Origin: JAGVIE01 sp964520905
GTDB lineage: Bacteria; Bacteroidota; Ignavibacteria; UBA10030; SZUA-254
NCBI GenBank assembly: GCA_964520905.1
Contig: CAZFQL010000010.1
Coordinates: 1 to 64,000, forward strand
Direction: 5' to 3'
Length of the DNA: 64,000 bases
The translations under genes and the position numbers were made by a program. Position 1 is the first letter of the stretch, and each line of letters opens with the position of its first letter. Shown piece after piece: positions 10,268 to 19,327 of this stretch. The notes under the pieces are model-generated. The model saw only the letters and a program-made list of their open reading frames with translations, was not told the DNA's origin and did not search any database.

Positions 10268-10926
10268 GCGCTGGAAGAAACATAAATACTTTAAGTCAAA
10301 GTTGGGGAACGCCATACAAATATGTAAAGGCGGTCAAAGAGGTATTCGGCGGACACATTGATTTAGACCCATGCTCAAATGAATATTCAATTGTAAAAGC
10401 AAAAGTAGAATATGCTTTGCCAAAGCATGACGGACTCAAAGAGAGTTGGAACTATCCTGCAATCTATGTGAATCCACCTTACGGAATTGACAAAGAAAGA
10501 GGAACAACAATTAAAAATTGGCTTGCACGTTGTGCTCATGCTTATGAAAAATATGATTCAGAAGTATTGGCTCTTGTTCCTATTGCAGCAAACACAGCAC
10601 ATTGGAAAAAATATGTTTTCACTAAAGCAAGAGCAATTTGTTTTCTCTACGATACACGACTGCGTTTTCTCGAAAACGGAAAAGACAGTGGCAAAGGTGC
10701 CCCAATGGCTTGTGCAATGATTTACTGGGGGGATAATTATAGTAAATTTTATGAAGTGTTTATTGAGCATGGGGCCGTTGTGGACATTTCAAATTTAATC
10801 GATGAACAAATTGGTCTGGATCGCAAAACACTCAGACTTTTCACTAGCATACATGAAAACGACTTGACACATCGTCAATTAAGTAAAAGTAGACGGATAA
10901 AAGAAGCAAAACGAAGTGATTTATAG
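10264..10926 (+). CDS. DNA N6-adenine methyltransferase (phage Dam-like family)
   Basis: 220 residues. Motif IV is NPPYG (Asn70-Gly74) and the AdoMet-side motif is HIDLDPCSNE (31-40). The DLDPC...NPPYG order and spacing match the small phage/plasmid Dam-type N6-adenine methyltransferases (Pfam Dam family, from memory). It would protect host sites against the endonuclease encoded just upstream, with which it shares an ATGA overlap. The next gene starts 9 bases after its stop, so the unit sits tightly against the ABC transporter genes and may read into them. Target sequence cannot be told from the sequence. Confidence 0.85.
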   Translation: MSAGRNINTLSQSWGTPYKYVKAVKEVFGGHIDLDPCSNEYSIVKAKVEYALPKHDGLKESWNYPAIYVNPPYGIDKERGTTIKNWLARCAHAYEKYDSEVLALVPIAANTAHWKKYVFTKARAICFLYDTRLRFLENGKDSGKGAPMACAMIYWGDNYSKFYEVFIEHGAVVDISNLIDEQIGLDRKTLRLFTSIHENDLTHRQLSKSRRIKEAKRSDL

Positions 10927-10935
10927 TATACAGAT

Positions 10936-12111
10936 ATGCTGAAGGTATCTAATTTAAGAAAAGAATTCTCAACCGTCGTAGCAGTCGATGGTGTATCGTT
11001 AGAAGCGCGTCGAGGAGAAATACTCGGGCTTATAGGTCCGAACGGCGCCGGCAAAACTACGACCATCAGGATGATTCTAAATATCATTCAACCCGATTCC
11101 GGCACAATCACATTCGATGGTAAGCCATTTAATGAGGGCATTCGTAATCTGCTTGGGTATCTTCCGGAGGAGAGGGGATTATACCGGAAGAACAAATTAC
11201 TGAATGCCATTCTGTACTTTGCGAGTCTTAAGGGAATCGAGACTGCGGAGGCAAAACGCCGCGCATATAAGTGGCTTGAGAGATTTGATCTGCTGAATAA
11301 TTATCAGAGTAAGGTCGAAGAACTCTCGAAAGGGAATCAACAAAAAGTACAATTCATCATTTCGATTCTTCACGATCCGCAGTTGGTAATTCTTGACGAA
11401 CCTTTCTCCGGGCTCGATCCGGTGAATCAGATCATTCTAAAAGATATCCTGTTGGAATTGAAACAACAAGGGAAAGCGGTCATCTTTTCCACACATCAGA
11501 TGGAGCAGGCGGAGAAACTTTCGGATGAAATATGCTTAATCAACCGGGGTAAAATGGTATTAGAGGGTTCGGTCAAGGAAATCAAACAACGTTTCGGAAA
11601 AAATTCCGTTCATCTTGAATATGAAGGCAACGGTTCATTCCTGAAGGATCTTCCATTTGTTCGCCAATCTACAGTGTATGAGAATTATGCCGAGTTGGTT
11701 TTAACCGATAGTATCCAATCGCATGAAATACTTGAAGCATTATCTTCTAAACTGGAAATAAGAAAGTTCGAATACGTTGAACCGTCGTTGAATTCAATAT
11801 TTATTGAAGTTGTCGGCGTCCCTGAGGCAAATACCCAGCCGGAACCTGTTCAGATACAGGCAAAGCCGAAGCAGGGGAATGTTTTCAGTGATAAGCGTAT
11901 CAAGAGAGAAATGGCATCGTTAATTATCTTCGCTTCGGTAACGGTTGCTGTACTAATTGCGAAATTGTTTGTTCAGAATCTTTCGTGGGGTGTGGCGGGT
12001 ATATTTGCTTTCGGAACCATAGCCACATTCTTCAAGTTTCTGAAAGCTAAGAAAGATGTTGCTTCGGAAATTCAGCGGAAGATGAAGGGGGACAATTCCA
12101 ATGAAAAATAA
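10936..12111 (+). CDS. ABC exporter ATP-binding protein (NatA-like) with hydrophobic C-terminal tail
   Basis: 391 residues. Walker A GPNGAGKTT (34-42), signature LSKGNQQ (130-136) and Walker B VILDEP (151-156) are all intact. Residues about 210-295 fit the C-terminal domain common in NatA/DrrA-type ATPases. Unusually, it continues with a linker rich in Gln/Pro and two likely membrane segments (SLIIFASVTVAVLIAKLFV and AGIFAFGTIATFF) before a charged end. It overlaps the permease gene by 11 bases, so they form one transporter of the ABC-2 class, probably an exporter. The substrate (Na+, drug, lipid) cannot be told. Confidence 0.9.
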   Translation: MLKVSNLRKEFSTVVAVDGVSLEARRGEILGLIGPNGAGKTTTIRMILNIIQPDSGTITFDGKPFNEGIRNLLGYLPEERGLYRKNKLLNAILYFASLKGIETAEAKRRAYKWLERFDLLNNYQSKVEELSKGNQQKVQFIISILHDPQLVILDEPFSGLDPVNQIILKDILLELKQQGKAVIFSTHQMEQAEKLSDEICLINRGKMVLEGSVKEIKQRFGKNSVHLEYEGNGSFLKDLPFVRQSTVYENYAELVLTDSIQSHEILEALSSKLEIRKFEYVEPSLNSIFIEVVGVPEANTQPEPVQIQAKPKQGNVFSDKRIKREMASLIIFASVTVAVLIAKLFVQNLSWGVAGIFAFGTIATFFKFLKAKKDVASEIQRKMKGDNSNEK

Positions 12112-13354
12112 AATGTTCCAGGTCGCACGATGGGAATACGTCGAGAAAATAAAATCTAAAGCGTTTTTAATTTCTCTTATTCTCATGCCTATTATAATGA
12201 TCGGGATGGGGGTTGTCCCTTCGTTACTGATGAGCAGGCCCGATACTGAGAGCATTATTATCGGCATCATTGACCGGTCAGGGGAGATTCATGATCAACT
12301 GGATAAAGAACTGTTAGAAAAATATAAACTTCCGGATGGTCAACCTAATTACATCCTTCGTTCTATTCCACTTGAATCTGCAGACGATATTACATCGGCG
12401 AAAAATAATGCAGATGCTTTAGTCATATCGGAAGAAATCGAAGGTTATATAATTATTAATAAATCCTACATGTCAGATACGACTGTTGAGTATCGTTCGC
12501 TCAATGCGGGAAATATAAAAATAACATCCCGAATCGAACGAGTAATCAGGGATATAGTAGTATCCAAAAAACTTCAGGCTAAGGGGCTTGATCCGGTTCT
12601 TGTTAAGGAACTAACGGTTCCAATCGACATGAAGACCATAAAAATATCTAAATCCGGGAAGGAAGAGGAAGCCGGCTTCGAGAAAGTCTTTTTCACTTCT
12701 TACATCTTCATGATGATGATGTTTTTCCTCATCATGACTTCAGGACAGTTGCTCGTAAGAAGTATGTTGGAAGAAAAATCTAACAGGGTCGTAGAAGTAT
12801 TGATGTCGTCCAGTTCCGCGAACGATTTGATGGGTGGAAAGATAATCGGCTTGAGCGGGCTTGGCTTAACCCAGATTGCTTTCTGGGCAGTTATCGGGAT
12901 TGCAGTAAGTTTGAAATTTTCTGTTGCCATGATTCCGGGTCTAAGCGCGTTGCTTCTCTTTGTGTATTTTATTCTCGGGTATGTGCTGTATGCGGCAATC
13001 TTTGTAGCGGCAGGAGCGCCGGTATCCACCGAGCAAGAAGCACAGCAGATTTCAAGTTACTTAGTTTTGATTCTTATTATACCGATAGTTTTTGCAATCG
13101 TGGTCGTACAAAATCCAAATTCAACGCTCGTTCAGGTGCTAACGTACATACCATTACTGACACCTTCGATGATGGCGATGCGGATTCCTATTCAGATGCC
13201 GTCAATGCTGGAGATAATTGTAACAATTATTCTTCTGGCGTTATCATCTGTCGGTGCGATCTGGATTGCGGGGAAAATCTTTAGAACGACTATCCTCTCT
13301 TATGGCAAACGACCGGGCATTAAAGAATTATGGAATCTTCTCAAGGCAAAATAA
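12101..13354 (+). CDS. ABC-2 type permease (NatB-like)
   Basis: 417 residues. One N-terminal membrane segment (about 20-42, ISLILMPIIMIGMGVVPSL), a large soluble outer loop (about 45-190), then five or so membrane helices from about 195 to 405. This is the NatB/YhaP arrangement. The start ATG lies inside the ATPase gene, which shows translational coupling. The motif MLEEKSNRVVEVLMSS after the second membrane segment is a hallmark of this family and probably contacts the ATPase. Confidence 0.88.
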   Translation: MKNKMFQVARWEYVEKIKSKAFLISLILMPIIMIGMGVVPSLLMSRPDTESIIIGIIDRSGEIHDQLDKELLEKYKLPDGQPNYILRSIPLESADDITSAKNNADALVISEEIEGYIIINKSYMSDTTVEYRSLNAGNIKITSRIERVIRDIVVSKKLQAKGLDPVLVKELTVPIDMKTIKISKSGKEEEAGFEKVFFTSYIFMMMMFFLIMTSGQLLVRSMLEEKSNRVVEVLMSSSSANDLMGGKIIGLSGLGLTQIAFWAVIGIAVSLKFSVAMIPGLSALLLFVYFILGYVLYAAIFVAAGAPVSTEQEAQQISSYLVLILIIPIVFAIVVVQNPNSTLVQVLTYIPLLTPSMMAMRIPIQMPSMLEIIVTIILLALSSVGAIWIAGKIFRTTILSYGKRPGIKELWNLLKAK

Positions 13355-13367
13355 TAAGGAGTGTAAG

Positions 13368-13856
13368 ATGAAATCGTTAGTTATAGTTTTTCTTATCGTC
13401 AGCGTAATATCATCCGGTTTGGCGCAGATCACTGAACCCAAACAAGATATGGAGAATATAGATAATTCGGTTTTCGGACTTGGATTTTCCGCGGGTGCCG
13501 CAAGCGGATTCGGTTTAAGTTTTAGGCATCATTTACCCGGAGATTTTTCATATCAAATTATTGCCGGTGTGATAAAAGCAGACAATAAAACATTGTATAA
13601 CATCGGAGGGGAACTGCAATATGACTTTGTCCGTGGGGGGACGGCAAGATTTTTTGGCAGTGGCGCTCTTGGATATTTTTATAAAGGTTCGTCAAAAAAT
13701 GAATTAAAAGGACCATTTCGTATCGGACTTGGAATCGGGGGAGAATTACAGAAGCTCGATCCGTTCTATATTGCAGGTGAGTTATTGTTCACCTATTTCA
13801 CCGATGGAACAATTTTGCCGCTTCCACAAATCAGCGCGCATTATTATTTCAATTGA
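13368..13856 (+). CDS. small outer-membrane beta-barrel protein, unknown role
   Basis: 162 residues starting at ATG 13368, chosen because an AAGGAG site (13357-13362) precedes it and a Sec signal peptide follows at once (MKSLVIVFLIVSVISSGLAQ). A longer reading from 13254 would overlap the permease gene and bury the signal peptide. The mature part is Gly- and aromatic-rich with alternating strands and ends in HYYFN, with a terminal aromatic residue near the end as in outer-membrane barrels. It follows the ABC permease by 13 bases, so it may be co-transcribed. No known family recognised. Confidence 0.8.
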   Translation: MKSLVIVFLIVSVISSGLAQITEPKQDMENIDNSVFGLGFSAGAASGFGLSFRHHLPGDFSYQIIAGVIKADNKTLYNIGGELQYDFVRGGTARFFGSGALGYFYKGSSKNELKGPFRIGLGIGGELQKLDPFYIAGELLFTYFTDGTILPLPQISAHYYFN

Positions 13857-13913
13857 AAATTAACGAAAATAATGTTATCTTCTAAAGAAATTTTTAACGT
13901 GTAATCACTCTGA

Positions 13914-14426
13914 ATGAATTCTGAAGTAATTTTTTTCTTAATTGTAGCCGCATCGGCGATTGCATCGGCAATCCTGATGGTCACGCAACAGAATCCGATC
14001 AAGGGCGTGTTGTTCTTGATTGTGAATTTCTTTTGTTTGGCTCTTATCTACCTTATCCTTCACGCTCAATTCATTGCTATCATACAAATACTCGTATATG
14101 CAGGCGCGATTATGGTTTTGTTTCTATTTGTCATCATGTTATTGAATCTTGGAGACGAGACAAAACTTGAGGATAAAATGAGCTACAAGAAAACGATTGC
14201 CTATGTTTTATCGGGTGTAGTTCTTTTGGAAATTCTCATCGGTTTGGGTCTGCCATTCGGAGTTAATACTATGCCGACCAATCCAAAAGCTTTGGAGATA
14301 GGTACGGTAGAATATATCGGGAAGTCTTTATACACGGAATATCTTTTACCGTTTGAAATTACCTCGATGTTACTTTTAGCGGCAATTGTCGGTGTTATAG
14401 TTTTAGCAAAAAAGAAGTTCCAATGA
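13914..14426 (+). CDS. nuoJ: NADH-quinone oxidoreductase subunit J
   Basis: 170 residues, five predicted membrane helices; a core proton-channel subunit of respiratory complex I. The helix-3 region with YAGAIMVLFLFVIMLL is the family signature. Its stop overlaps the nuoK start (ATGA 14423-14426). The peripheral arm genes (nuoA-I) do not lie upstream; the gene before it is an outer-membrane protein. Start ATG 13914 has no strong ribosome site. Confidence 0.95.
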   Translation: MNSEVIFFLIVAASAIASAILMVTQQNPIKGVLFLIVNFFCLALIYLILHAQFIAIIQILVYAGAIMVLFLFVIMLLNLGDETKLEDKMSYKKTIAYVLSGVVLLEILIGLGLPFGVNTMPTNPKALEIGTVEYIGKSLYTEYLLPFEITSMLLLAAIVGVIVLAKKKFQ

Positions 14427-14743
14427 ATTTCAATCTCACCGAAATACCGTTGAATTATTATTTGTCTCTAAGCGCGATCATGTTCACGATCGGCGTAGTG
14501 GGCGTTCTAACCCGCCGTAATGCCATCATAGTTTTCATGTGCATAGAGTTGATGCTGAATTCGGTGAATCTGACTTTAGTTGCCTTTTCGGCTTTCCACG
14601 GAAACCCGACAGGACAAATCCTGGTTTTTTTCGTAATGGCAGTCGCGGCGGCAGAAGCCGCTGTTGGCTTAGCTATCATTATCGCAATGTTCCGTAATAA
14701 AATGACTGTGAACATTGATGAAATAAATATTATGAAATGGTGA
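14423..14743 (+). CDS. nuoK: NADH-quinone oxidoreductase subunit K
   Basis: 106 residues, three membrane helices. Two conserved membrane glutamates of NuoK are visible: in FMCIELMLNSVNL and in AVAAAEAAVGLAI. It is translationally coupled to nuoJ through the ATGA overlap. It is followed by a 176-base gap holding an inverted-repeat element before nuoL. Confidence 0.95.
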   Translation: MNFNLTEIPLNYYLSLSAIMFTIGVVGVLTRRNAIIVFMCIELMLNSVNLTLVAFSAFHGNPTGQILVFFVMAVAAAEAAVGLAIIIAMFRNKMTVNIDEINIMKW

Positions 14744-14763
14744 AATAAAATTTGATCATTGAC

Positions 14764-14914
14764 GATTTTATCATTGAATCATTTAATTGAAAGTATGTTG
14801 GAAAAAGCTGAAGCACTAAAAGTTAGAACAAAACAATTGCAAAACACAACAGAAATAATCGGAGTAAAACGTCGAATCAATAAAAAAACGATTAAATGAC
14901 TCAATGATAAAATG
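14764..14914. repeat. inverted-repeat element between nuoK and nuoL, with 34-codon ORF
   Basis: Arms 14764-14789 and 14889-14914 (26 bases each) are near-perfect inverted copies, about four mismatches, built from ATCATTGA/TCATTTAA-type words. They enclose 99 bases. A fainter continuation of the symmetry reaches the nuoL start (ATGATTCAATTC against GATCATTG on the left). Inside, ATG 14795 opens a 34-codon ORF (MLEKAEALKV..., TGA 14897-14899) with a lysine-rich end. It looks like a small non-autonomous insertion or the shrunken remnant of a larger element. No transposase is seen and no clean target duplication is visible. Confidence 0.6.
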
Positions 14915-14919
14915 AACAA

Positions 14920-16872
14920 ATGATTCAATTCACTCCCTACATAGTTCTTCTTCCTTTCATCGGCTTCCTGATTAACGGATTGCTCGGTAAGAAGATCAAT
15001 TCTGAAAAGCTCTCTGGAATTATCGGAAGCGGTTCAGTGGGAATATCGTTTATCATTGCCGCGATGATCTTCATTGAGATGTTAAAGTCTCCGGTAGAAG
15101 AACGATCGCATATCGTGACAATCTTTAATTGGATTACTGCAGGTTCGTTTTCTATCAATGCTGCTTATCAGGTCGATCAGCTTTCAATTCTGATGACACT
15201 TATCGTTACGGGCGTTGGCTTTCTTATTCATGTTTATTCAATCGGTTATATGCATGGAGATAATGGATTCTGGAGATTCTTTGCCTACTTGAATCTTTTC
15301 ATCTTCATGATGTTGAATCTTGTACTTGCGAACAATTTTCTCCTGATGTTCCTCGGTTGGGAGGGAGTTGGACTATGCTCGTATCTTCTCATTGGTTTCT
15401 GGCACGATAAGAAATTTGATACAGGTGGATACAAACCGGGTGAAGCAACAACCAGCGATGCCGCTAAGAAAGCATTTGTTGTTAATCGTATCGGAGATTT
15501 TGGTTTTCTCATTGCGATGTTCCTGATATTCAATTTGTTTGGCAGCTTAACATTCGAGGATGTCTTCAGCCGTGCATCTGCAATTATTCCGATTGGCGAT
15601 GAAACGATGTTCTGGATAACGCTTTTATTGTTCCTTGGCGCTACCGGAAAATCTGCTCAGATTCCTCTTTTTGTTTGGCTCCCGGATGCGATGGCAGGTC
15701 CTACACCGGTGAGCGCACTTATTCACGCCGCTACAATGGTAACCGCCGGAGTGTATATGGTCGCACGTTGTTCGGTACTTTTTGCTCTTGCACCTGCTTC
15801 GATGGAGATTGTTGCAATCATAGGAATAGCTACTGCGTTTTTTGCTGCAACGATGGGTTTGGTTCAAAATGATATTAAGAAAATTCTTGCATACTCGACC
15901 ATTAGTCAGCTTGGATATATGTTCCTTGGGCTTGGCGTTGGTGCATTTGCTTCGGGAATTTTCCACGTGATGACTCATGCATTTTTCAAAGCACTGCTCT
16001 TCCTCGGTGCTGGTGCTGTCATTCATGCAATGCACCATGAACAGGATATACAAAAGATGGGTGGATTAAAATCGAAGATGCCGACGACATATAAAACATT
16101 TTTCGTTGCTGCCCTTGCTATCGCAGGTATACCACCGCTTTCTGGTTTCTTCAGCAAAGATGAAATTTTGTGGAAAGCATTCTCTGATGGCTCTGTGATT
16201 TATTTTATTCTCGGTTGGATAACTGCCGGCTTGACTGCATTTTACATGTTCCGACTTGTCTCTTTAACATTCGAGGGTAAAGAACGCTGGTCGCACGATA
16301 AGCATCCGCACGAAGCGCCAAAAGTGATGACCATTCCACTAATCATACTTGCGATATTATCTATCATCGGTGGATTTGTCGGTATTCCACATGCTTTAGG
16401 TGGCGGGAATGCAATAGAACAATGGCTTGAGCCAATCTTTGCACGTGCAAATTTACACTTAGCCGGTGGTCATCATGGAAGTTTAACTGCTGAATATTTA
16501 TTGATGATTCTTTCTGTGCTTGCGGGTGTTGCCGGAATTTATTTTGCTCGGAAGTTGTATCTACAAAAGCCCGAGTTGGTAGAGAAGTTTTCTGCATCAT
16601 TCAGAAGTATTCACAAATTGTTCTGGAATAAATACTTTGTTGATGAAATTTACGATGCGGCTGTTGTTACGCCAATCGTGAAAGGTTCCGATAAACTGCT
16701 CTGGAAGGGTTTCGATGTTAAAATAATCGATGGTATTGTAAATGGTTCTGCGAAGTTAACAGCATGGATTAGCAGTTGGATGCGAAAGATTCAATTCGGT
16801 GCTGTGCAAAACTATGCTATGGTGTTTGTTGTTGGAATAATCGTGATTTTAGGAATATTAATTTTTCGATAG
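14920..16872 (+). CDS. nuoL: NADH-quinone oxidoreductase subunit L
   Basis: 650 residues with about 16 membrane helices; antiporter-like proton pump of complex I. Visible marks: FLGWEGVGLCSYLLIGFW, the conserved lysine helix GKSAQIPLFVWLPDAMAGPTP, HAATMVTAGVYM, and FKALLFLGAGAVIH. The C-terminal lateral-helix region and last anchor helix (MVFVVGIIVILGILIF) are present, so the gene is full length. Start ATG 14920 lies right next to an inverted-repeat element. The nucleotidyltransferase gene starts 3 bases after the TAG stop. Confidence 0.96.
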   Translation: MIQFTPYIVLLPFIGFLINGLLGKKINSEKLSGIIGSGSVGISFIIAAMIFIEMLKSPVEERSHIVTIFNWITAGSFSINAAYQVDQLSILMTLIVTGVGFLIHVYSIGYMHGDNGFWRFFAYLNLFIFMMLNLVLANNFLLMFLGWEGVGLCSYLLIGFWHDKKFDTGGYKPGEATTSDAAKKAFVVNRIGDFGFLIAMFLIFNLFGSLTFEDVFSRASAIIPIGDETMFWITLLLFLGATGKSAQIPLFVWLPDAMAGPTPVSALIHAATMVTAGVYMVARCSVLFALAPASMEIVAIIGIATAFFAATMGLVQNDIKKILAYSTISQLGYMFLGLGVGAFASGIFHVMTHAFFKALLFLGAGAVIHAMHHEQDIQKMGGLKSKMPTTYKTFFVAALAIAGIPPLSGFFSKDEILWKAFSDGSVIYFILGWITAGLTAFYMFRLVSLTFEGKERWSHDKHPHEAPKVMTIPLIILAILSIIGGFVGIPHALGGGNAIEQWLEPIFARANLHLAGGHHGSLTAEYLLMILSVLAGVAGIYFARKLYLQKPELVEKFSASFRSIHKLFWNKYFVDEIYDAAVVTPIVKGSDKLLWKGFDVKIIDGIVNGSAKLTAWISSWMRKIQFGAVQNYAMVFVVGIIVILGILIFR

Positions 16873-16874
16873 TA

Positions 16875-17339
16875 ATGGGTAAACAGTTGACAAATAAAAT
16901 TGTTCAAGTATTTAAAGACTATCTTGGTGAGAATCTGATATCGGTTATTCTTTTTGGCTCACAAGCCCGGAGTGAGTCAACTGAAACCAGTGATTATGAT
17001 TTATTTATCATCGCAAACAATTTACCTAAAGGAGCGCTAGAACGCAGCCGATTTATTCACAAACCGATATATGAAAATGAATTAGGCTCACTCTCGATCA
17101 TCGCAAAAACACCTGCAGAGTTCGAAAAAGATGTCGCCTCGCTTTATTTAGACTTGAGTGTAGATGGCATAATATTATTTGATAAAGATTTTATTCAACC
17201 TAAACTTGCTAAACTTAAGAAGATTATTAAAACTTCAGGATTGAATCGTATTAAGGATAATAGTGAGTATCATTGGGAATGGAAAAAATATCCAAAAAGA
17301 GAGTGGGAAATAACTTGGGAAGGATTCCGTGAATTCTAG
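16875..17339 (+). CDS. MNT-type nucleotidyltransferase (antitoxin of a HEPN/MNT pair)
   Basis: 154 residues from ATG 16875. A longer reading from 16776 lies inside nuoL and is rejected. The minimal nucleotidyltransferase motif is intact: ILFGSQARSE...SDYDLF (GSxxR, then DxD). Known members of this family pair with HEPN RNase toxins and silence them, in some cases by adding AMP units to the toxin. The gene sits 2 bases after nuoL and overlaps the HEPN gene by 11 bases (17329-17339). It therefore must be read from the nuo transcript unless a hidden promoter exists. Confidence 0.85.
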   Translation: MGKQLTNKIVQVFKDYLGENLISVILFGSQARSESTETSDYDLFIIANNLPKGALERSRFIHKPIYENELGSLSIIAKTPAEFEKDVASLYLDLSVDGIILFDKDFIQPKLAKLKKIIKTSGLNRIKDNSEYHWEWKKYPKREWEITWEGFREF

Positions 17340-17775
17340 AAAAAGCTCACATTATAGGCTTCGATTAGCTGAAGGATATCTCAAAGAAGCCAAACAAGAT
17401 TACGAGCTTTTACGTTGGCGAGCTTGTTTGGATAATGCACAGCGTGTTATTGAAAATGCTGTTAAAGGTATGATCGCTATAGTGGAACCTGTGGAAAAAA
17501 CTCATCACACTGCTCAACAATTGCAGAGACTTGTAAAAGAAAAAAGATATTCGCTATCTATATTGGAAATAATTGAAAAGAATTTTAGTGCATTTGAATC
17601 GCTGGGACCGAAAGAACATCTTCTTTCAGGTTATGGTGATGATGTAAATCTTGAATTGCCTTGAGAGATAATAACAGCCAGCGATGCTCATTATGCGTTA
17701 GAGAATGCCCTAAAATGTTTCGAAGTCTCAATAAAAATTTACAAAGAATTTTATCACGAAGAATTTAATGTCTAA
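17329..17775 (+). pseudogene. HEPN-domain protein (toxin partner) with one in-frame stop
   Basis: Starts with GTG 17329 inside the MNT gene. The reading frame gives a HEPN helical domain (YLKEAKQDYELLRWRACLDNAQRVIENAVKG, then KTHHTAQQLQRL). A TGA at 17662-17664 (codon 112) stops it, but the same frame continues with EIITASDAHYALENAL and on to YKEF, the expected last HEPN helix, ending at TAA 17773-17775. The natural end would overlap the nuoM start (17768) by 8 bases. The full length of 148 residues fits the family. One base change, for example from TGG, explains the break. The toxin is probably inactive, or this is an assembly error. Confidence 0.75.
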
Positions 17776-19327
17776 TCTCCTTACATATACAGTATTTCTC
17801 CCGCTTCTCGGCGGTATTTTGATTTTTTTCTATAATCGGGAAAAAGTAAGAGCGATCAAAGTGTTTGGTATAGCTATGAGCATTCTTACATTTATCCTAT
17901 CGTTATTTTTATACTTTGGATTTGATGCTACTAATCCCGGGATCCAATTCCAACACAAAGTTCTTTGGATTTCTGGTTTGAATATCTCGTACAATGTTGG
18001 AATTGATGGACTCTCTATCCTGTTGGTGATGCTGACGACTATTTTAACACCAATTGCATTACTTTCATCATGGAAATCTATCGAAAAGCGTATTAAAGAA
18101 TATACAATCATGATGCTCTTCCTCGAAGTTGGAATGTTGGGTGTTTTCAGTTCACTCGATATGTTCCTCTTCTATGTCTTCTGGGAAGCGATGCTCATCC
18201 CGATGTATTTCATCATCGGTATATGGGGTGGGGGAAATCGCATTTATGCCGCTATCAAATTTTTCATCTACACAATGTTCGGTAGTTTACTGATGCTGAT
18301 CGCCATCATTTGGCTTGGTTACTATGCATCAACACAACCTAACGGACAATTCACTACCGACCTGATGCAGCTTTATAACATCGGTCCAACAATTCCACTA
18401 ACTATTCAGTCGTGGATGTTCCTTGCCTTCACGCTCAGCTTTGCGATCAAGGTTCCTTTATTCCCATTCCACACCTGGCTGCCTGATGCGCACGTTGAAG
18501 CGCCGACAGCAGGCAGTGTTATTCTTGCAGGTGTTCTCTTAAAGATGGGAACATACGGATTACTGCGTTTTTCAATTCCGCTTTTCCCGCAAGCAACTTT
18601 GGAGTTCATGCCTTACATCGCAGGTCTTGCAGTAATTGGAATTATTTATGGCGCGCTTGTCTCAATGGTACAGACCGACATTAAAAAACTTGTAGCATAT
18701 TCCTCAGTCAGTCATTTGGGTTTTGTAGTACTTGGAATATTTGCACTCACAGAAGAAGGCATCCAGGGCGCAATCATTCAGATGGTGAATCATGGTTTAT
18801 CCACAGGCGCGCTCTTTTTAATTGTCGGAATGATTTACGAACGCAGACACACTCGTGAGATTTCTGAGTTCGGTGGTTTGGCTAAAGTCATGCCTATCTT
18901 CTCAACATTTTTTATGATTGTGTCTCTCTCATCAATCGGATTACCCGGACTGAACGGATTCGTTGGAGAGTTTCTAATTCTGATTGGTTCTTTCCAATCG
19001 CCATTTCTGAATCAATGGTTCACAATCTTTGCAGCAACCGGAGTGATATTCGCTGCGGTTTATCTTTTGTGGATGTACCAGCGAGTTATATTTGGAAAAG
19101 TTACTAACCCGCTCAACCAGAATCTTCTCGATCTCTCTAAGCGTGAAATTGCCGTACTCGTTCCTGTGTTGGTATTCATTGTTTGGATTGGAATCTATCC
19201 GAACACGTTTCTAAAGCAATCCGCATCGACAACAAAACAAATCGTTTCAATAGTTACACAAAAACCGCTCCCTCGATTAGCCACAACTGAGCAATCGGTG
19301 AAGCCGGAAAACATGCAAGGGAAATGA
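17768..19327 (+). CDS. nuoM: NADH-quinone oxidoreductase subunit M
   Basis: 519 residues, about 14 membrane helices; second antiporter-like subunit of complex I. Seen: the conserved glutamate region YVFWEAMLIPMYFIIGIWGG, the lysine helix FAIKVPLFPFHTWLPDAHVEAP and HGLSTGALFLIVGMIYER. Its start lies within the last codons of the HEPN frame. Its stop overlaps the start of an NhaD-type antiporter gene (ATGA 19324-19327), an unusual partner since nuoN normally follows. Confidence 0.96.
   Translation: MSNLLTYTVFLPLLGGILIFFYNREKVRAIKVFGIAMSILTFILSLFLYFGFDATNPGIQFQHKVLWISGLNISYNVGIDGLSILLVMLTTILTPIALLSSWKSIEKRIKEYTIMMLFLEVGMLGVFSSLDMFLFYVFWEAMLIPMYFIIGIWGGGNRIYAAIKFFIYTMFGSLLMLIAIIWLGYYASTQPNGQFTTDLMQLYNIGPTIPLTIQSWMFLAFTLSFAIKVPLFPFHTWLPDAHVEAPTAGSVILAGVLLKMGTYGLLRFSIPLFPQATLEFMPYIAGLAVIGIIYGALVSMVQTDIKKLVAYSSVSHLGFVVLGIFALTEEGIQGAIIQMVNHGLSTGALFLIVGMIYERRHTREISEFGGLAKVMPIFSTFFMIVSLSSIGLPGLNGFVGEFLILIGSFQSPFLNQWFTIFAATGVIFAAVYLLWMYQRVIFGKVTNPLNQNLLDLSKREIAVLVPVLVFIVWIGIYPNTFLKQSASTTKQIVSIVTQKPLPRLATTEQSVKPENMQGK

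Noticed and set aside
13254..13367. Longer reading of the small outer-membrane protein
   Set aside because: It overlaps the ABC permease gene and hides a clear signal peptide that starts at 13368 behind a ribosome site.
17662..17664. TGA as selenocysteine or reassigned codon
   Set aside because: HEPN proteins have no selenocysteine, no SECIS-like stem was noted after it, and TGA ends many normal genes here.
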